Source: Apostichopus japonicus
Lineage: Eukaryota > Echinodermata > Holothuroidea > Aspidochirotida > Stichopodidae
Assembly (NCBI RefSeq): GCF_037975245.1
Contig: NC_092576.1
Location: 40,877,611-40,941,610 of the forward strand
DNA: 64,000 bases
Direction: 5' to 3'
In this document: positions 1 through 13,000 of the stretch, piece by piece
How the letters are laid out: the number at the start of each line of letters is the position of its first letter
Numbering within the stretch: the stretch's first letter is position 1
Position numbers and translations under genes: made by a program
Notes under the pieces: generated by a model
Told to the model about the DNA's origin: nothing
The model's input: the letters and a program-made list of their open reading frames with translations, nothing else
Database searches by the model: none

Positions 1-1190
1 GATAGAATTAGGCACAAATGAGTATCTGTAGCGGCCCCTAAGTGTACGTGGTGGACATAAACGCAGTCCAGAGCGGTTGTAAATGAAGTGCTCAAACAAA
101 GGGTGTGTTGGGTCTTGCATGATTTGTTTCAATTTATTACTTATTTCTATTCTCAGTTTCAGGGAATATTTTATCAAGTTACAGTTTGTAAATTGCTATA
201 CAAACTGTTCAAGTTGCTATATTTCAGATAGCGTTTTTCTACACAGCTGGAACTACAGTTTATATTATTTCAATGAGAGATTAAATTCAGAGCCATTGGG
301 GAAAATGCTACACAAAATTTGAACACTTAAGTTATTTCCAGACTGGGTTTAAAATCTTAACCAAGCAAACTATATATACCAGTCAATGTTGATTCACTAA
401 TTGTGTACAAAAGAGGAATCTTAGCTAAACACAACCACCACCACCGGAAGGTGTTCAAGTTTGGTGACATTCCTTGCATAGTTGGAATATCTCTCGGCTT
501 GTTAACATTTATTGGTTCAACACTGGGTGGGTGACGTTAATAATGAGTGGGAGGAGTTTTAACACCTTTTGTACCTTCTTCAATGTCTATTAACAGTCTA
601 AGCATAGTGAGTCTTCTTCACACATTGTATTGTACAGATAAAATTTTCTATCCAAACAAGAAAAGATTTCAAGATGAAATAAAAAAACCACAGTGTTGTA
701 TAATTATAAGGGTTCTGTATGTTTTTTGTTTTTTATAATATCTGTGATTTTAGATCCAAATTTGTCATCACCTATTCCTTGGTACTAGTACTGTCACTAG
801 ATCTTCTATTGGAGTGAATTCAACTGTAAGTAGTACATACAGAAATCGCACAATATTTATGCATAGAACTACAGTGTGTAAAATATTGTAACCTTGTATT
901 TGAAGAAAAAAGATCTTTCAATAATCCTTGAGAGCTCACTCTGTTAATTGCTTCTGTTTTGTATATGACTGTAATTATATGTTTCCTTTATGTACTTTTT
1001 ATAGACTAAATCCTATTTATAAATTAATATTTTTACTGGAATAAATAAAATGAAAAAAAAAAATATAGATTAAAATGAAGTGAATTAAAATCATCAAAGT
1101 TATGTAAAGTTCTGTGTACCTTATTTACTACATACTTTAATTCACTATCTTAGAATATAATAAAAAATCTTTTAGAGTGAAGAAAACAGT
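1..1190. other. AT-rich upstream sequence, no gene seen
   Basis: Only short open frames with no recognisable protein occur here, and nothing resembles a conserved exon. There is an A-rich stretch near 1050-1065 and several AATAAA-like strings near 1040, which could be chance in AT-rich DNA. The 5' UTR exon and promoter of the delta-catenin gene, or the tail of an upstream gene, could lie here unseen. Confidence 0.4.
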
Positions 1191-1197
1191 TAACAGA

Positions 1198-1320
1198 TTG
1201 CTAAGCCTGCCGCAAAAAGGCTGTGTAGATATACGTGTATTCAAGGGCCTGACGTTTCAATTTCAAGCAGGTTCTTTTTTTGTCTCAGAGGCTAAACTGA
1301 AACAAAAGTTAGAAATGCAT
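1198..1320 (-). mobile_element. Penelope-like element fragment with decayed hammerhead-ribozyme-like core
   Basis: On the minus strand the segment reads CTCTGAGAC, then a short A-run, AACCTGCTTG, and then TTGAAACGTCAGGCCCTTG. This order (CUGA near the start, a hairpin-like middle, then GAAAC-GUC) resembles the hammerhead ribozyme in the terminal repeats of Penelope-like retroelements. The CUGANGA box is damaged and stem II no longer pairs well, so the ribozyme is probably dead. The family call rests on motif memory; the element borders are approximate. Confidence 0.4.
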
Positions 1321-2283
1321 CAAGAGACATAAATGGACGGACAGTTAAAGATCTCTTGGTTTCTATTCCCGGTCACCGAACCTCCTAGCTTTCCTAGTTG
1401 ATATCAAACATTGCTTTTAAATGTTCTGTACTGTAGATATATGATAAAGCACAGATCTGTGTACTTGATAGGAAGCTCACAATAGGACCATGGTCTTTAA
1501 GTGTGCTGTCTATAGCAAAATTACCTTCTGCTTGCAAAGTGACCAGATTTACAGATAGATGATAAGCTAATTCCGATATGTCATAGTACTAGCACAGTAT
1601 CTTATTAAATCAGCTACATGGTAGATACATGAAGCCTGTAGTTAATAATTACTTCCAATATTTGATGGCGAAGAGTATTGATAAAACTCAAAAATTGTCT
1701 CTGATAATTTGCAAAACGTAACACAGTTTGTTTATAGTCTCTACAGATATATGCATAGATCTACACTACAAAATTTCTCACCATGTACAGTAGTAGGTAA
1801 CATATATTTTATTGATCAATATTGGGTTGGCAGTGGAAGTACACCTGTTAGAATTAACTCCTAAAATCAATGCTTTTAATAACCTACTGTACAAGATTTA
1901 TGATTGGCTATAGACACCTGGGGATTATTTTAATCATAATCATGGAGGGTTCTGATTGGACAATTGGATGGGAGACCATTTTTGTACTCAATGGTAATGG
2001 CCTTTGGAGACAGCCAGGGTATTATTATGAGTTGGAACATTTAACTGTTATGATGTCTAAAAGCTTGATGGCAATCATGGAATATATATGTAATTGATCA
2101 TATTTATATAAATAAGTAAATAAATATGCCCCTTTACTGTCGAAGTGCAAATTTTTATGTGATAAGAATTTCCCTTCATATGTCCCTATATTCTACACTT
2201 ACAGATCTCTCTCAACACATTCACTACAAACAATACACTGAAACAATTATATATAGACAATTTTCATAATTCTGTCAGTCAGT

Positions 2284-2500
2284 GTGAGTCATGATGGTTA
2301 GTGGTTAAGGTGAGTTTATCCCCTCCAGGCTATGTGGGTTTAACCCCCCTCTTATGACCCCACCTGCTGGGTAAGTGGTGGTCCCAGATGGATGACAAAA
2401 CAAGCAGTGGTTTTGGTTCTGAACTTGAGGTGAAACACTGACAGCATCAAGAGTCACATATGTGTGGTTTTCTGTGCAGCTAGAATGTTTCATTTAGACA
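2284..2500 (+). mobile_element. Possible tRNA-derived SINE, degenerate
   Basis: The sequence GATGGTTAGTGGTTAAGG resembles a pol III A box, and GGCTATGTGGGTTTAACCC about 35 bp further resembles a B box. No second copy in this window supports it, so the call is weak; it could be unrelated unique sequence. Confidence 0.3.
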
Positions 2501-2566
2501 GATCTTTAGGGAATATCAAAGATTGTTGACTTCAAAACTGAGGATGAAAAGCAGGTACTGTTATGT

Positions 2567-3095
2567 ACAAAGGATGACAGTGTCAAACAGGAACTTATAT
2601 TATGTTATAAGTGTATATATTCCAGTCATAGACAGTACAAAATATCTAAGAATGAATATAAGTGTATATATTCCAGTCATAGACAGTACAAAATATCTAA
2701 GAATGAAATTATTTTCAAGAAATTAAGGAAATTTAGTCAAGGATTCGGTTACAATGTATAGATAATTATTTTTGTAATGTACAGAGGATGCCAGTGTCAA
2801 ACAGGAACTTATATTATGTTATAAGTGTATATATTCCAGTCATAGACAGTACAAAATATCTAAGAATGAAATTATTTTCAAGAAATTAAGGAAATTTAGT
2901 CAAGGAATCGGTTACAATGTATAGATAATTATTTTTGTAATGTACAGAGGATGCCAGTGTCAAACAGGAACTTATATTATGTTATAAGTGTATATTCCAG
3001 CATAGACAATAAGAAATATCTAAGAATGAAATTATATTCAAGAAATTAAGGAAATTTCTTCAAGGTATAGGTTACAATGCATAGATGTATGCTAA
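2567..3095. repeat. Tandem repeat, 163-bp unit, three copies
   Basis: Units begin near 2567, 2781 and 2944 with AGGATGmCAGTGTCAAACAGG. The last two starts are 163 bp apart. The first unit is 214 bp because it carries an internal 51-bp duplication of the segment starting ATAAGTGTATATATTCCAGT. Units are nearly identical apart from small indels in the third, so the array is recent. A 67-residue open frame across the internal duplication is a by-product. Confidence 0.9.
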
Positions 3096-3624
3096 TTATA
3101 TTTGGAAGTACTTTAAAAACTAAGAAATGATATTAAGTTTGTTTTCTAATTTGTCTCATAAGACAAGACTATGGGAAGTTTATTAGACATGGTAAGACAG
3201 TAGACACCAACTGTTGTTTGATCTCAAAAAATATGGAAAAGCAATATATATTCTTGTTGAAAGCTAGCTCTGAGACCATACAAAGTCTGAGTTAAAGTGT
3301 TAGGTGCTTATTCTATTAATTGTAATGTGTATAGAATGGGGAACGTTTCTGGGAAATCATGAATTTCATAGGTCAGATTTGTTATTAAATGGACTTTTAT
3401 ATTGAATGGAAATAAACATCACTTGATGGGAAAGATTTCAGTTTAGACTTTTATTCTGATCATGATTAAAACTTGTGAAATCCATAAAGATCAGAGTTTA
3501 TAATTTTTGATGCAAACTTGATATTTTCCAAAGCTCTCGACAATATACTTGAAGGAGTTTGAACTGTCGGTGCACGTTGTTAATACAAGCTTTAGGAACT
3601 GTGGACATTTAACATAAGGTCCCA

Positions 3625-3829
3625 AAGGACAATCAAAAGGTCTCGAGTTTGAGTCACTCCAAGATTAATGTATGTCGTCCAGTTCTACAGTAGTTGTTGA
3701 CAATTCATAATCATGGACGTTAAATATGGATGTAAGAGATTGACTTTGGTCAACTTGCGGCTTTGATAAGCCAATGATGGCTTCTTTGCGAGTTCCTGCT
3801 AGCAGGAGGATCTAAAATACATACATCTA
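3625..3829 (+). mobile_element. tRNA-derived SINE, 5' degraded copy
   Basis: From GTCTCGAGTTTGAGTCACTCC through CAACTTGCGGCTTTGATAAG to the 3' end GCAGGAGGATC plus ATACATACATC, this matches the reverse complement of the copy at 36452-36688. The tRNA-like head is eroded here, but a B-box-like string remains at about 3642. The two copies are inverted relative to each other. The body does not let me name the SINE family. Confidence 0.65.
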
Positions 3830-4234
3830 ATCGTATATTGCAGGTATGTGTTACTGCTACAGTATACCAGTCAATAATTGAACAAACTTGGAATCCCCAA
3901 GATTGATTGATATGGAATCACTACATTGAACAACATAGCACATACAATATGACCTACAGTAGTGCCTATTGAACTCTCAAAGAAATTATTGACTAAGAAG
4001 AATCAATCAATATTTCATATTGTTTACTTTCATGTACATCATGTACACATATAATAAAGTGATAGGCCTGTAGTGTGTTTTCATATCGAGCTGTTTGCAA
4101 TGATAACTGTATGTGGCATCATATAGTGGAATATATAGTATGTCTGACATAGAAGTTTTGCCTGGTTGATTTAAATCACTCAACTGGCATCCTCACTTAC
4201 CTGTCCCTCCATGCCTACTGCACTCTGGTATAGA

Positions 4235-4700
4235 TGAGTGCAGGTTTGGTATGTTTAACAATGACCAAGTTGTATGATTTTGGTTTTTCTTACTGTATTG
4301 TGTACACATGATGTATTGAAGTCTGCAAAGATTCAAACATGCTTAAACACATTCATGAGAGAAATGTGGTAATGGCTCTACTTGTATTAAGATGAGTGCA
4401 GGTTTGATACATGTTTGTTAACAATGACCAAGTAGTATAATTTCGGTTTCTTACTGTATTGTGTACACTTGATACATATTAAAGTCTGCAAAGATTCATT
4501 TAACATACTTAAACACATTCATGAGAGAAATGTGGTGATCATGTGTGACCGATCACTGTCACCTGTATAGATCTGGAGCTAAAATTTGATTAAAATTTAT
4601 TTCTGTTTAAGATTCAAACATGGTTAGACACATTCATGAGAGATATGTGGTGTTCATGTGTGACCGATCACTGTCACCTCTATAGATCTGGAGCTCAAAT
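4235..4700. repeat. Degenerate tandem repeat, about 150-170 bp, 2.5 copies
   Basis: GATGAGTGCAGGTTTG starts units near 4234 and 4391. The shared order is AACAATGACCAAGT, CTTACTGTATTGTGTACAC, GTCTGCAAAGATTCA and CATTCATGAGAGAAATGTGG. The last module repeats again near 4610-4700 together with GTGTGACCGATCACTGTCAC and TATAGATCTGGAGCT. The borders are approximate. Confidence 0.8.
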
Positions 4701-4739
4701 GGTAATCAAAATGTATTTTTGTTATTGATCATGTCCCCA

Positions 4740-6380
4740 AAATAAAATAATATTTATGACATGAGGTCATGACTCATAGCTGAAGGTTTGTAAAGCAGTA
4801 GACAGTGATAATGTGAATGCATGTACAGTAACTGTCAATGTAGAGGCTGCTCTGTGCGGTGGTGATGTCGACTATTATTATCAGCACAACCTATTAAGGG
4901 AACCATTCACTGCCTGCTGACTGCATTCACATACAATGTGTGTAAGTAATACCTGATCAGTATGTTGTCTGGTGTAATACCTGTCAAAACAAGACACCAG
5001 ATCTCAGTCTTGTCTGCTGCTGTTCAGGGAGCAGAGAAGATCAAGATGAAGATGGAACATGAGAGAATCTTCATCATCCAACAGTTATGAGATGAGGCGG
5101 GTGAAACTCTGGCCCATTTCTGTGATCAGTGATATAAAACATCTGTTTCAAAATGATGGGGGGGAGGTTGGGGGGGAGGGTGATAGATAAAATAATACAG
5201 TAGTCATTGTGGGAATCAGCGTTTGATGAAAGTTGGATGTATCCTTGTATATAACAAGTTGCCTTGATCTTACTGTAACAGCTTACCTCAGTACTCTCTT
5301 ACTGTACATTCCTACGTATGTAATCAGATTCATGAATACCCAAAACCTTGTAAGTTAGTTTTCTTTTTTTTTTCTTTACTCCTTGTGTTGTGTAACAAAA
5401 CACCTATTTTAAGTTTGTCCAAGACAAATTGGTGAGAGTTAAACAGTCAGTGCTACGTAATTCTGTTTTATGAAAAAATTTGTGTGGTTGATTACAGGGG
5501 CGGACTGGAAATAAAAATTGTCACCCCCTAATATATCGAAAAGAGCCACCTCCACCCCGCTAAAAAAATCCTGCAAACAGACATAATGTGTAAAGTTTGG
5601 TTGTGTACAATAACATGTTGAAGTCTCTGTCTTCAATGCCCAATGATGTTACGTCTTTCAGTAAATGTCTTATCATCACAAAAGTTAGCGTGCAATCACA
5701 GACTGCTCTGCCAAAGATAATAATCAAGTGTTTGTGTGTTTTGATGCTGGCAGTTGCAATAACCTTCAAACTTGTTTACACTTCGTTCCATTGGTCGATT
5801 GTATAAGATTGAAAAAATCCATGAATTTATAGTTGTTTACAGTCTACTCTGTGAACTTTGGCTCAAAACAAGATTAATATCTTGCTTTGAAAAAATGAAA
5901 TACCTCCCCCTAATAATGAATTCTTCTTTGATTTAAAGCCAGCTTTGTCCTTTGTGTCTATTATTTTTACTTCAGTTATTCAAAGCCTTTGCAGGGTAGA
6001 TGAGAACCAATTTCTATCTTAACCTTGTAACCAAGGAGTCTGTCTGTATATGTTGTATTTTATTAATTACAAATTGCTCTAAAATCATAAAAAAGACTGT
6101 CTAAAAGCATGATGGCTGTATTATTGTCAAGGCTAACAAAGTATGGTGTTTTCTTTGTTTTCATGAAAAGGATCAGAACAATATGTTGTTTGACATTAAT
6201 ATTTGGATATGACAAAGTCAGATTTTGTGCAAAGTCAGTGTTAATATTTTTCATAAATTTAATATGTACAGTATCTGCTGTGTATAGGAAAATTAATTAG
6301 AGAAGACTGCTGTACAGTAAGTACAGTAGTCAGTACAGTAAGTACCTGTAGTACAGTACTAGCCTGGATGTAATATTAGC
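4740..6380. other. Unique upstream sequence, no gene seen
   Basis: No supported gene lies here. A G-rich tract is at 5157-5183. At 5496 CAGGGGCGGACTGG looks like the start of a hAT-type terminal repeat, but I found no matching right end. Around 6308-6362 there are short GTACAGTA-type repeats. Overlapping open frames on both strands at 5439-5806 have no recognisable domains. Confidence 0.35.
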
Positions 6381-6390
6381 CTACTGTATA

Positions 6391-6634
6391 TGAGCCTATA
6401 TTAGTGTTTTTTTCTAGCCTAACACAATAAGATATATGAGCCTATATTAGTGTCTTGTAGCTTAACCCAATAAGATATGAGCCTATATACACTTGTTGTT
6501 TGTAGCCTAACACAATAAAATATGAGCCTATATAGTGTTTCTTGTAGCCTAACACAATAAGATATGAGCCTATAATAGTGTTTCTTGTAGCCTAACACAA
6601 TGCGATATGAGCCTATATTAGTGTTTCTTGTTCA
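6391..6634. repeat. Minisatellite, about 45-55-bp unit, six copies
   Basis: The unit reads ATGAGCCTATATTAGTGTTT followed by CTTGTAGCCTAACACAATAAGAT. About six copies show small length changes. The array ends about 200 bp before the first visible delta-catenin exon. Confidence 0.85.
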
Positions 6635-6896
6635 AAGTGATATGATGACGTAAATCGTGGTATGAATTTGCAATTGCATTATGTGAAATGGCTGTAGGAA
6701 TGACACAGAATTTTGCTATAAGATTTACTATAATATAGGATGTAAGTTATCACTCCCTGTTGATACTGTCCACATTATATACTGTACAGTAATGTTGTTT
6801 GTTAAATTAACATTCAGACATTTTTCTTTTGCATTTCAGAATTTGTAACATTCATTGACCTGTTAGGACGAAGATTATAGATATAGTGTCCAGAGA

Positions 6897-7016
6897 ATGC
6901 CAGAGATTCAAGATGGCGGCCGCTCGGATTTGATGAACTACATAAGAGAGGCAGATCAGGACCTAACCGTAGATTCACCAGCCACTGCTAGCATCTTACG
7001 ATCAGTGGAAGAACAG
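6897..7016 (+). CDS. CTNND: Delta-catenin coding exon 1 (residues 1-40)
   Basis: The exon begins at 6840 after the acceptor TTTTGCATTTCAG, so 57 nt of 5' UTR precede the ATG at 6897. I chose this ATG because it opens a frame reading [20 protein letters not shown] and ending [10 protein letters not shown], the family's conserved entry to the coiled coil. A second ATG (AAGATGGCGG, 6912) is a stronger Kozak match but lies in another frame that stops after six codons. The donor is CAG|GTATAA, phase 0. Confidence 0.9.
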
Positions 7017-10000
7017 GTATAACTGTGGTACACCTCCTCCACCCATCTAGTCACCCATCCCCCCTCCCACATGTTCACTGACCTCTACTATGACCCTTCC
7101 TAAGGGACACAGTCATCACTGAGCAGCTGCCTTATCAATTCCAGATATTATCAGCTGAATTATATTATCTGAGAATTACTGTAGATAAATTAGTTATACA
7201 AATAAATCAGTTAGACTATCTGTAGATAAATCAGTTAGACTGTACATAAATCAGTTAGACTGTACATAAATCAGTGAGACTGTACATAAATCAGTTAGAC
7301 TGTACATAAATCAGTTAGACTGTACATAAATCAGTTAGACTGTACATAAATCAGTTAGACTGTACATAAATCAGTTAGACTGTACATAAATCAGTTAGAC
7401 TGTACATAAATCAGTGAGACTACATAAATCAGTTAGACTGTACATAAATCAGTTAGACTGTACATAAATCAGTGAGACTGTACATAAATCAGTTAGACTG
7501 TACATAAATCAGTTAGACTGTACATAACTCAGTTAGACTGTACATAAATCAGTTAGACTGTACATAAATCAGTTAGACTGTACATAAATCAGTTAGACTG
7601 TACATAAATCAGTTAGACTGTACATAAATCAGTTAGACTGTACATAAATCAGTTAGACTGTACATAAATCAGTTAGACAGGTACATAAATCAGTTAGACT
7701 GTACATAAATCAGTTAGACTGTACATAAATCAGTTAGACTGTGCATAAGTCAGTTAGACTGTACTTAAATCAGTTAGACAGTACATAAATCAGTTAGACT
7801 GTACACAAATCAGTTAGACTGTACATAAATCAGTTAGACTGTACATAAATCAGTTAGACTGTACATAAATCAGTTAGACTGTACATAAATCAGTTAGACT
7901 GTACATAAATCAGTTAGACTGTACATAAATCAGTTAGACTGTACATAAATCAGTTAGACTGTACATAAATCAGTTAGACTACATAAATCAGTTCGACTGT
8001 ACATAAATCAGTTAGACTGTACATAAATCAGTTAGACTGTACATAAATCAGTTAGACTGTACAGTACATAAATCAGTTAGACTGTACATAAATCAGTTAG
8101 ACGATACATAAATCAGTTAGACTGTACATAAATCAGTTAGACTGTACATAAATCAGTTAGACTACATAAATCAGTTAGACTGTACATAAGTCAGTTAGAC
8201 TGTACATAAATCAGTTAGACGATATATAAATCAGTTAGACTGTACATAAATCAGTTAGACGATACATAAATCAGTTAGACTGTACATAAATCAGTTTGAC
8301 GATACATAAATCAGTTAGACTCCAGGAATAATCTTTGAAGACAAGAAATTTGTAATCTTGAAAACAACCATCTCTTATTTTTGAATGAGAAAAGTTACAC
8401 AAAAATACTTTCACTTTTACTTGCTTTTAGGGGATATTGTTAAGTCATCCAGTAACCCCTGTGGTCAAGGGTAATCTAAACCAAACTGGGTTTAATTGTA
8501 TGTGATGGGCATTTATTGGGCTTAAAGGAGGGGGGGGGGGCTTGATGGGTGCCTGATGGATAATGTCTAATTATGTTGCACTGTAGGTTAAAGGTATAAT
8601 CTTGTCAAAGTCATATATCATTGTAATACATGAGTTCATTGTATCTTATGTAATGCTAAGTACACATTTACTGAAGAAACAACATCATAGTGAGACCAAA
8701 ATTGCCACAAATTTTGTTGCTCTTTTGGGAATTTATAAAACTTGCATGACTTTCACAGACTGTTTTAAATTTATCTTGATATTTAAGCATATTGATGAGT
8801 TTGCTCATAAATTCTCCCAAACCTTCCAAAGTTGATTACTCAAATAGTTTAAGGTTTTAGTTTCAGGTCACACTAAAGGCAATCTCCAGAACTCTTTCGA
8901 TCTTTACCAAAAAAGGAAAATCTGTGAGGAGTATTAAATGAATTTGATAAAATTCCCAATATTTTGTCCCTGAAAGACATTTCATAGAACCAGATAATTA
9001 ATACAAGATCAACTGAAAAAGCTAGTCAACTTCCAAACCTCTTTAAATGTTTACTGTAAGATGCAACGATCAACCGTCCATTATCACAAGTTTGGGCTCC
9101 TTGCTTACCTGTCTCCCCACAACATCAGCACTCTCATTCTACCAGTATATACCCTAAGATTCAGATTTGTTTGGTATATTGAAGTATAATTGTTTTCAAG
9201 ACTCAATACATCTTCTTTTCCCTCCTCTCATGCCTACCAGATATAATTTTCAGGTAAGATGTATGTGTCACTTTATAATTTTTCCTTTGTTTAGTTATTG
9301 GATTGGTGCTGTGCTCACATCTTCTTGTTATATATCTTTTGGATGCCCCTGTTATATTTATTTCTTGATTTTATTTCCGTGGCTCTTGTTGTATTGGACT
9401 GGCTCTCTTTGTCATGCATGCTTGCTCTAATTTTCCACCCAGTTGGGACAATTTTTTCCATACCATACTGTAGTGCCATGTCCCGCTTCAGAGCACTTTT
9501 ACTGTCAGTATGAGCAGTATGAATATCATGTTTCTATCAGATCAAGGTTAGGAACTGTTTGAAATGTCAGTACGAGTGCTTTGAAGCATGATATGAGATA
9601 ACAGTGTAGAGTGGTATTAGCACTCGAATCAGATAAAAAGGTTAGGAACTGTTTGTACTGACAATACCAGTGCTTTGAAGCATGATATTGGTGTACAGTT
9701 TAGAGAGGTATTAGCATTAGGAAATTGTCCCAACTGGCTGAATTTTCAGGAAGACTCATATACCATCATCCTTGTTATTGAATCGCCACAAGTTTACTAT
9801 TTTCTGTATACAGTAGTTGCTGTATGTAATGGGTGTGAAGACTAGCGCAAAAAGAAACGTCTAATGCCGGTAATCTGACCTAGTTTCAAATGAGGTGTAA
9901 CAGAAGTGTTAGACACAACACCATTGATCCCGGAAAATACACACACAACTTGCTACCGTCTGAAATTAGACACTAGTGTACAGTCAGTACATGCAGCTGC

Positions 10001-13000
10001 TGTCAATACCCACAGCACAGTGTACAAACGATACAGTGATGGACATCTCAGGTCCAGCTAAAGATAACAAGGTATCACGTTTCATTGCTGTCTGCATTTT
10101 GTAGGACAAGAGAAAAACCTCACTTGCAAGCAACAGAAAGTTAACTTTTTCAGATGGTCGCATGCGGTTTGGGGCGAGTCTTCAATGCCTTTAATTATGG
10201 ATTTAAGTCCATATTTTTTTCTATATATGATAAAGGTGCATGGCTTAATGTATTTTGTGTGTCATATGAGGTACTGACCTAATGGCTGTGTGTTAGAATA
10301 AATGAAGTAGGTCCAACCTTTTCATCGATGATTCTGTTTTAAACGGTAATTTCTCAAAAATTAAAATCGGTAAATTGAAAGTTAAGAAAAAGAAATTTCA
10401 GAAAAAGAAAAAAAAGAGAGAAATTTATACAACCTGGATTAAAAGGCTATAATATGGAAATTAATTTTTGTGCAATCATTTAAAAACTTATTCTGGATGT
10501 CTTGGAGGGCTCTCTGTGAGGGTGCTTGTGTTTGCTGCCAGTTTCTCTGAACAGCAGAGTTAATACTGAAGTTGTCTAATATTTTCCGAAACCCACACTG
10601 TAATTGAAACCCACACTGTTTTGTATGGTTTATCAATCTTAAAAACGTTCAGTTTTTGTTGACATTCTCTGTTTCCTAAAACTGCAGAGAAACTTTTTAT
10701 ACCACAGAACTGTTTTTATAAAATTCCCTTAACCTCCAAACTGTGAATCAGGACTCATTTCCCAAACCTAAACTGTCCGTATATCTCTATACTCTATGTA
10801 CACTGTTATCTTGTTATTAAACTGTTGGGGGGGAGGGGGGGGAATTTTTATCCTGCTCCTAAACTCCAGTCTGATCTTGTCTCAGAATCATTCTGATCGT
10901 TTTGAAATTGGACATTTATTGAACTCAATACCACAAATGTTGATTTATTTCAATTTGAATTTCATCAAGAATTTATAATAATACATAAATATTTAATTTC
11001 CATCCCAGACCTCCCTTAGGTCTGCAATCATTGAATAATATTAACAATTAAACTAAATTGGCAGATTTTTGTAAATGCTTTGCCTTACAAAATGTCTTTA
11101 GGCAGTTTTTACAATTTGCATTATTTCCTGTTGAAAATGATCACTTTTAGTTATTGATGGGGAGGGTTGATAACCCGGTTTTACTTCAAGAAAGCTTTGC
11201 TCGTATTTTGGTGAAAGAGGGGAGCTTTGGTTATTGGAGGGACTTGCCAGTTAGTTGACTTGGTAAAGATTTAATAGTGTACCTGTATGCTCATGCCTGT
11301 ATTATACTGTATGTACTTGGGGAGGTACAGTAGGTGGTAAAGAGGGGGAGGGGGGAGTTAAGCGGTTCAGATAGTTCAAATAGTCTATAGAAATTACAAT
11401 TCTTTCCTTTTTCATATAAATATGAAGCTTGAATGCAGCTCAACAGCAGCATATTATATTGCATCAAAAGGTATCTGGGTAAAGTCATCATTTCTTGACA
11501 AATAATTTTCTTTTCTCTCAAATTATTCAAATCTTCTTCAGCTGTTTCTTTTTCCCCCTCTCATATGATCTATAAAAGACTCCTTTCTTTGCTGTTCATG
11601 TACTCATATTTATCTGTTTTAAAGTAACTGTTCTTTGTGCATTAATTAACTAATTAAACAATTAATTAATTTGACAGAATCTTTCTGTACTAGTCACTCA
11701 TATTTGCTGTGTTTAATTAACGCAGCTTTAAAATATTTTTTCAGGATTTTTTCCAAACATATGAGTATTTTTTATCCTATTAATAATATTATTCATATTC
11801 TTGCAGTTAACCAAACTAGAATATTTATAATCCTTCTGTACTTTTTCACTGAACGAATTTTAATATTGAGTGAATAATTAATGAAGTTGATACAATCCTC
11901 AAAGTTTCATTGGCTGGATGTGTTTTCATACTACTGTAGTACTATAAAACAATTTCAAAATTTCAAATGTCCATATTAAATCTCTCCTGATATATTTTAT
12001 TAAACAAAATAATCATCTTTTTCTTTAAAGCTTCTTGCTTACATCTACCTTTCTGTAAGGTCATTTAAAAAATCAGAGACAAAGAATTTCACAAATTAAT
12101 TACTACATTATTATTACCATTCCTTTTGTCTGTATGTTCGTTTCTTTGTGGTCAAATTAAGTTGCCAGAATAGTTGAATAATTGATAATTGAAAATTCTC
12201 CCCTCCCACTTCTTCAAGTTTTTCAATATGCTGTATTGAATTTATGTTCAGCAACACTGATTTAAACGTTGAACCACTTTTCTTCCATTGTAAAACGAAA
12301 CAAAATGAAATTTGAAACAGAAACAACTTGAAGTGGTGGGTGAGCTGTCTTGTTATGTATGGGGGGGGTGGGGTTGGGGGGTGGGTGGGTGGGGGAGGGG
12401 GTCTATTGCAACTGTCAAATTAACTTCAATCTGGTACAAGAACAAAGACAACATTCAAGCTGTGCTGCAAATCGCCAAAAAAAAAAAAAAAAAAACGAAA
12501 TCAGATTTTTTTTTTTGTCTTTTGCTTCAAAGTAACTTCATTGTTTTTTTGGTCATCTTTGAAGAGGAATGTTTTGGTAAATGTCTGATTTTAATACTTT
12601 AATAAATATTCACAATTATTTCTCCTCTATTTTGTATTTGCAGGAAGCTAAATTTGAGAGACTGACACAGGAACTACAAAGAGACAAGCTACTTGTTGCC
12701 AACCAGGTGAACAGATCACAACTAGCATCAGAAACAGAGAGTATTAACAGTATAAGGTGTGTAAATATGTATAGCGCCCTCTAATATTTCAATGTATAGG
12801 ACACTCCTTGTCTAGTACGTACAGTGCAGAGGTTGCCAATACCGAGCATCAACACTTTGCAGTTATTAGTGCAATTCAAGATGCTATGTATCCCTGTGGG
12901 GGGGGGGGGTTGGATGGGGGGGTTGGATTGAGGGGCGGTTGGATTGGGGGACGGTTGGAGGAGAGAGGCCCAAGAGAACTAACATTCTATGTCAGTTACA

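Noticed and set aside
7204-8322. CRISPR-like regular repeats
   Set aside because: Units are contiguous 20-mers without unique spacers, in an animal intron; this is a minisatellite.
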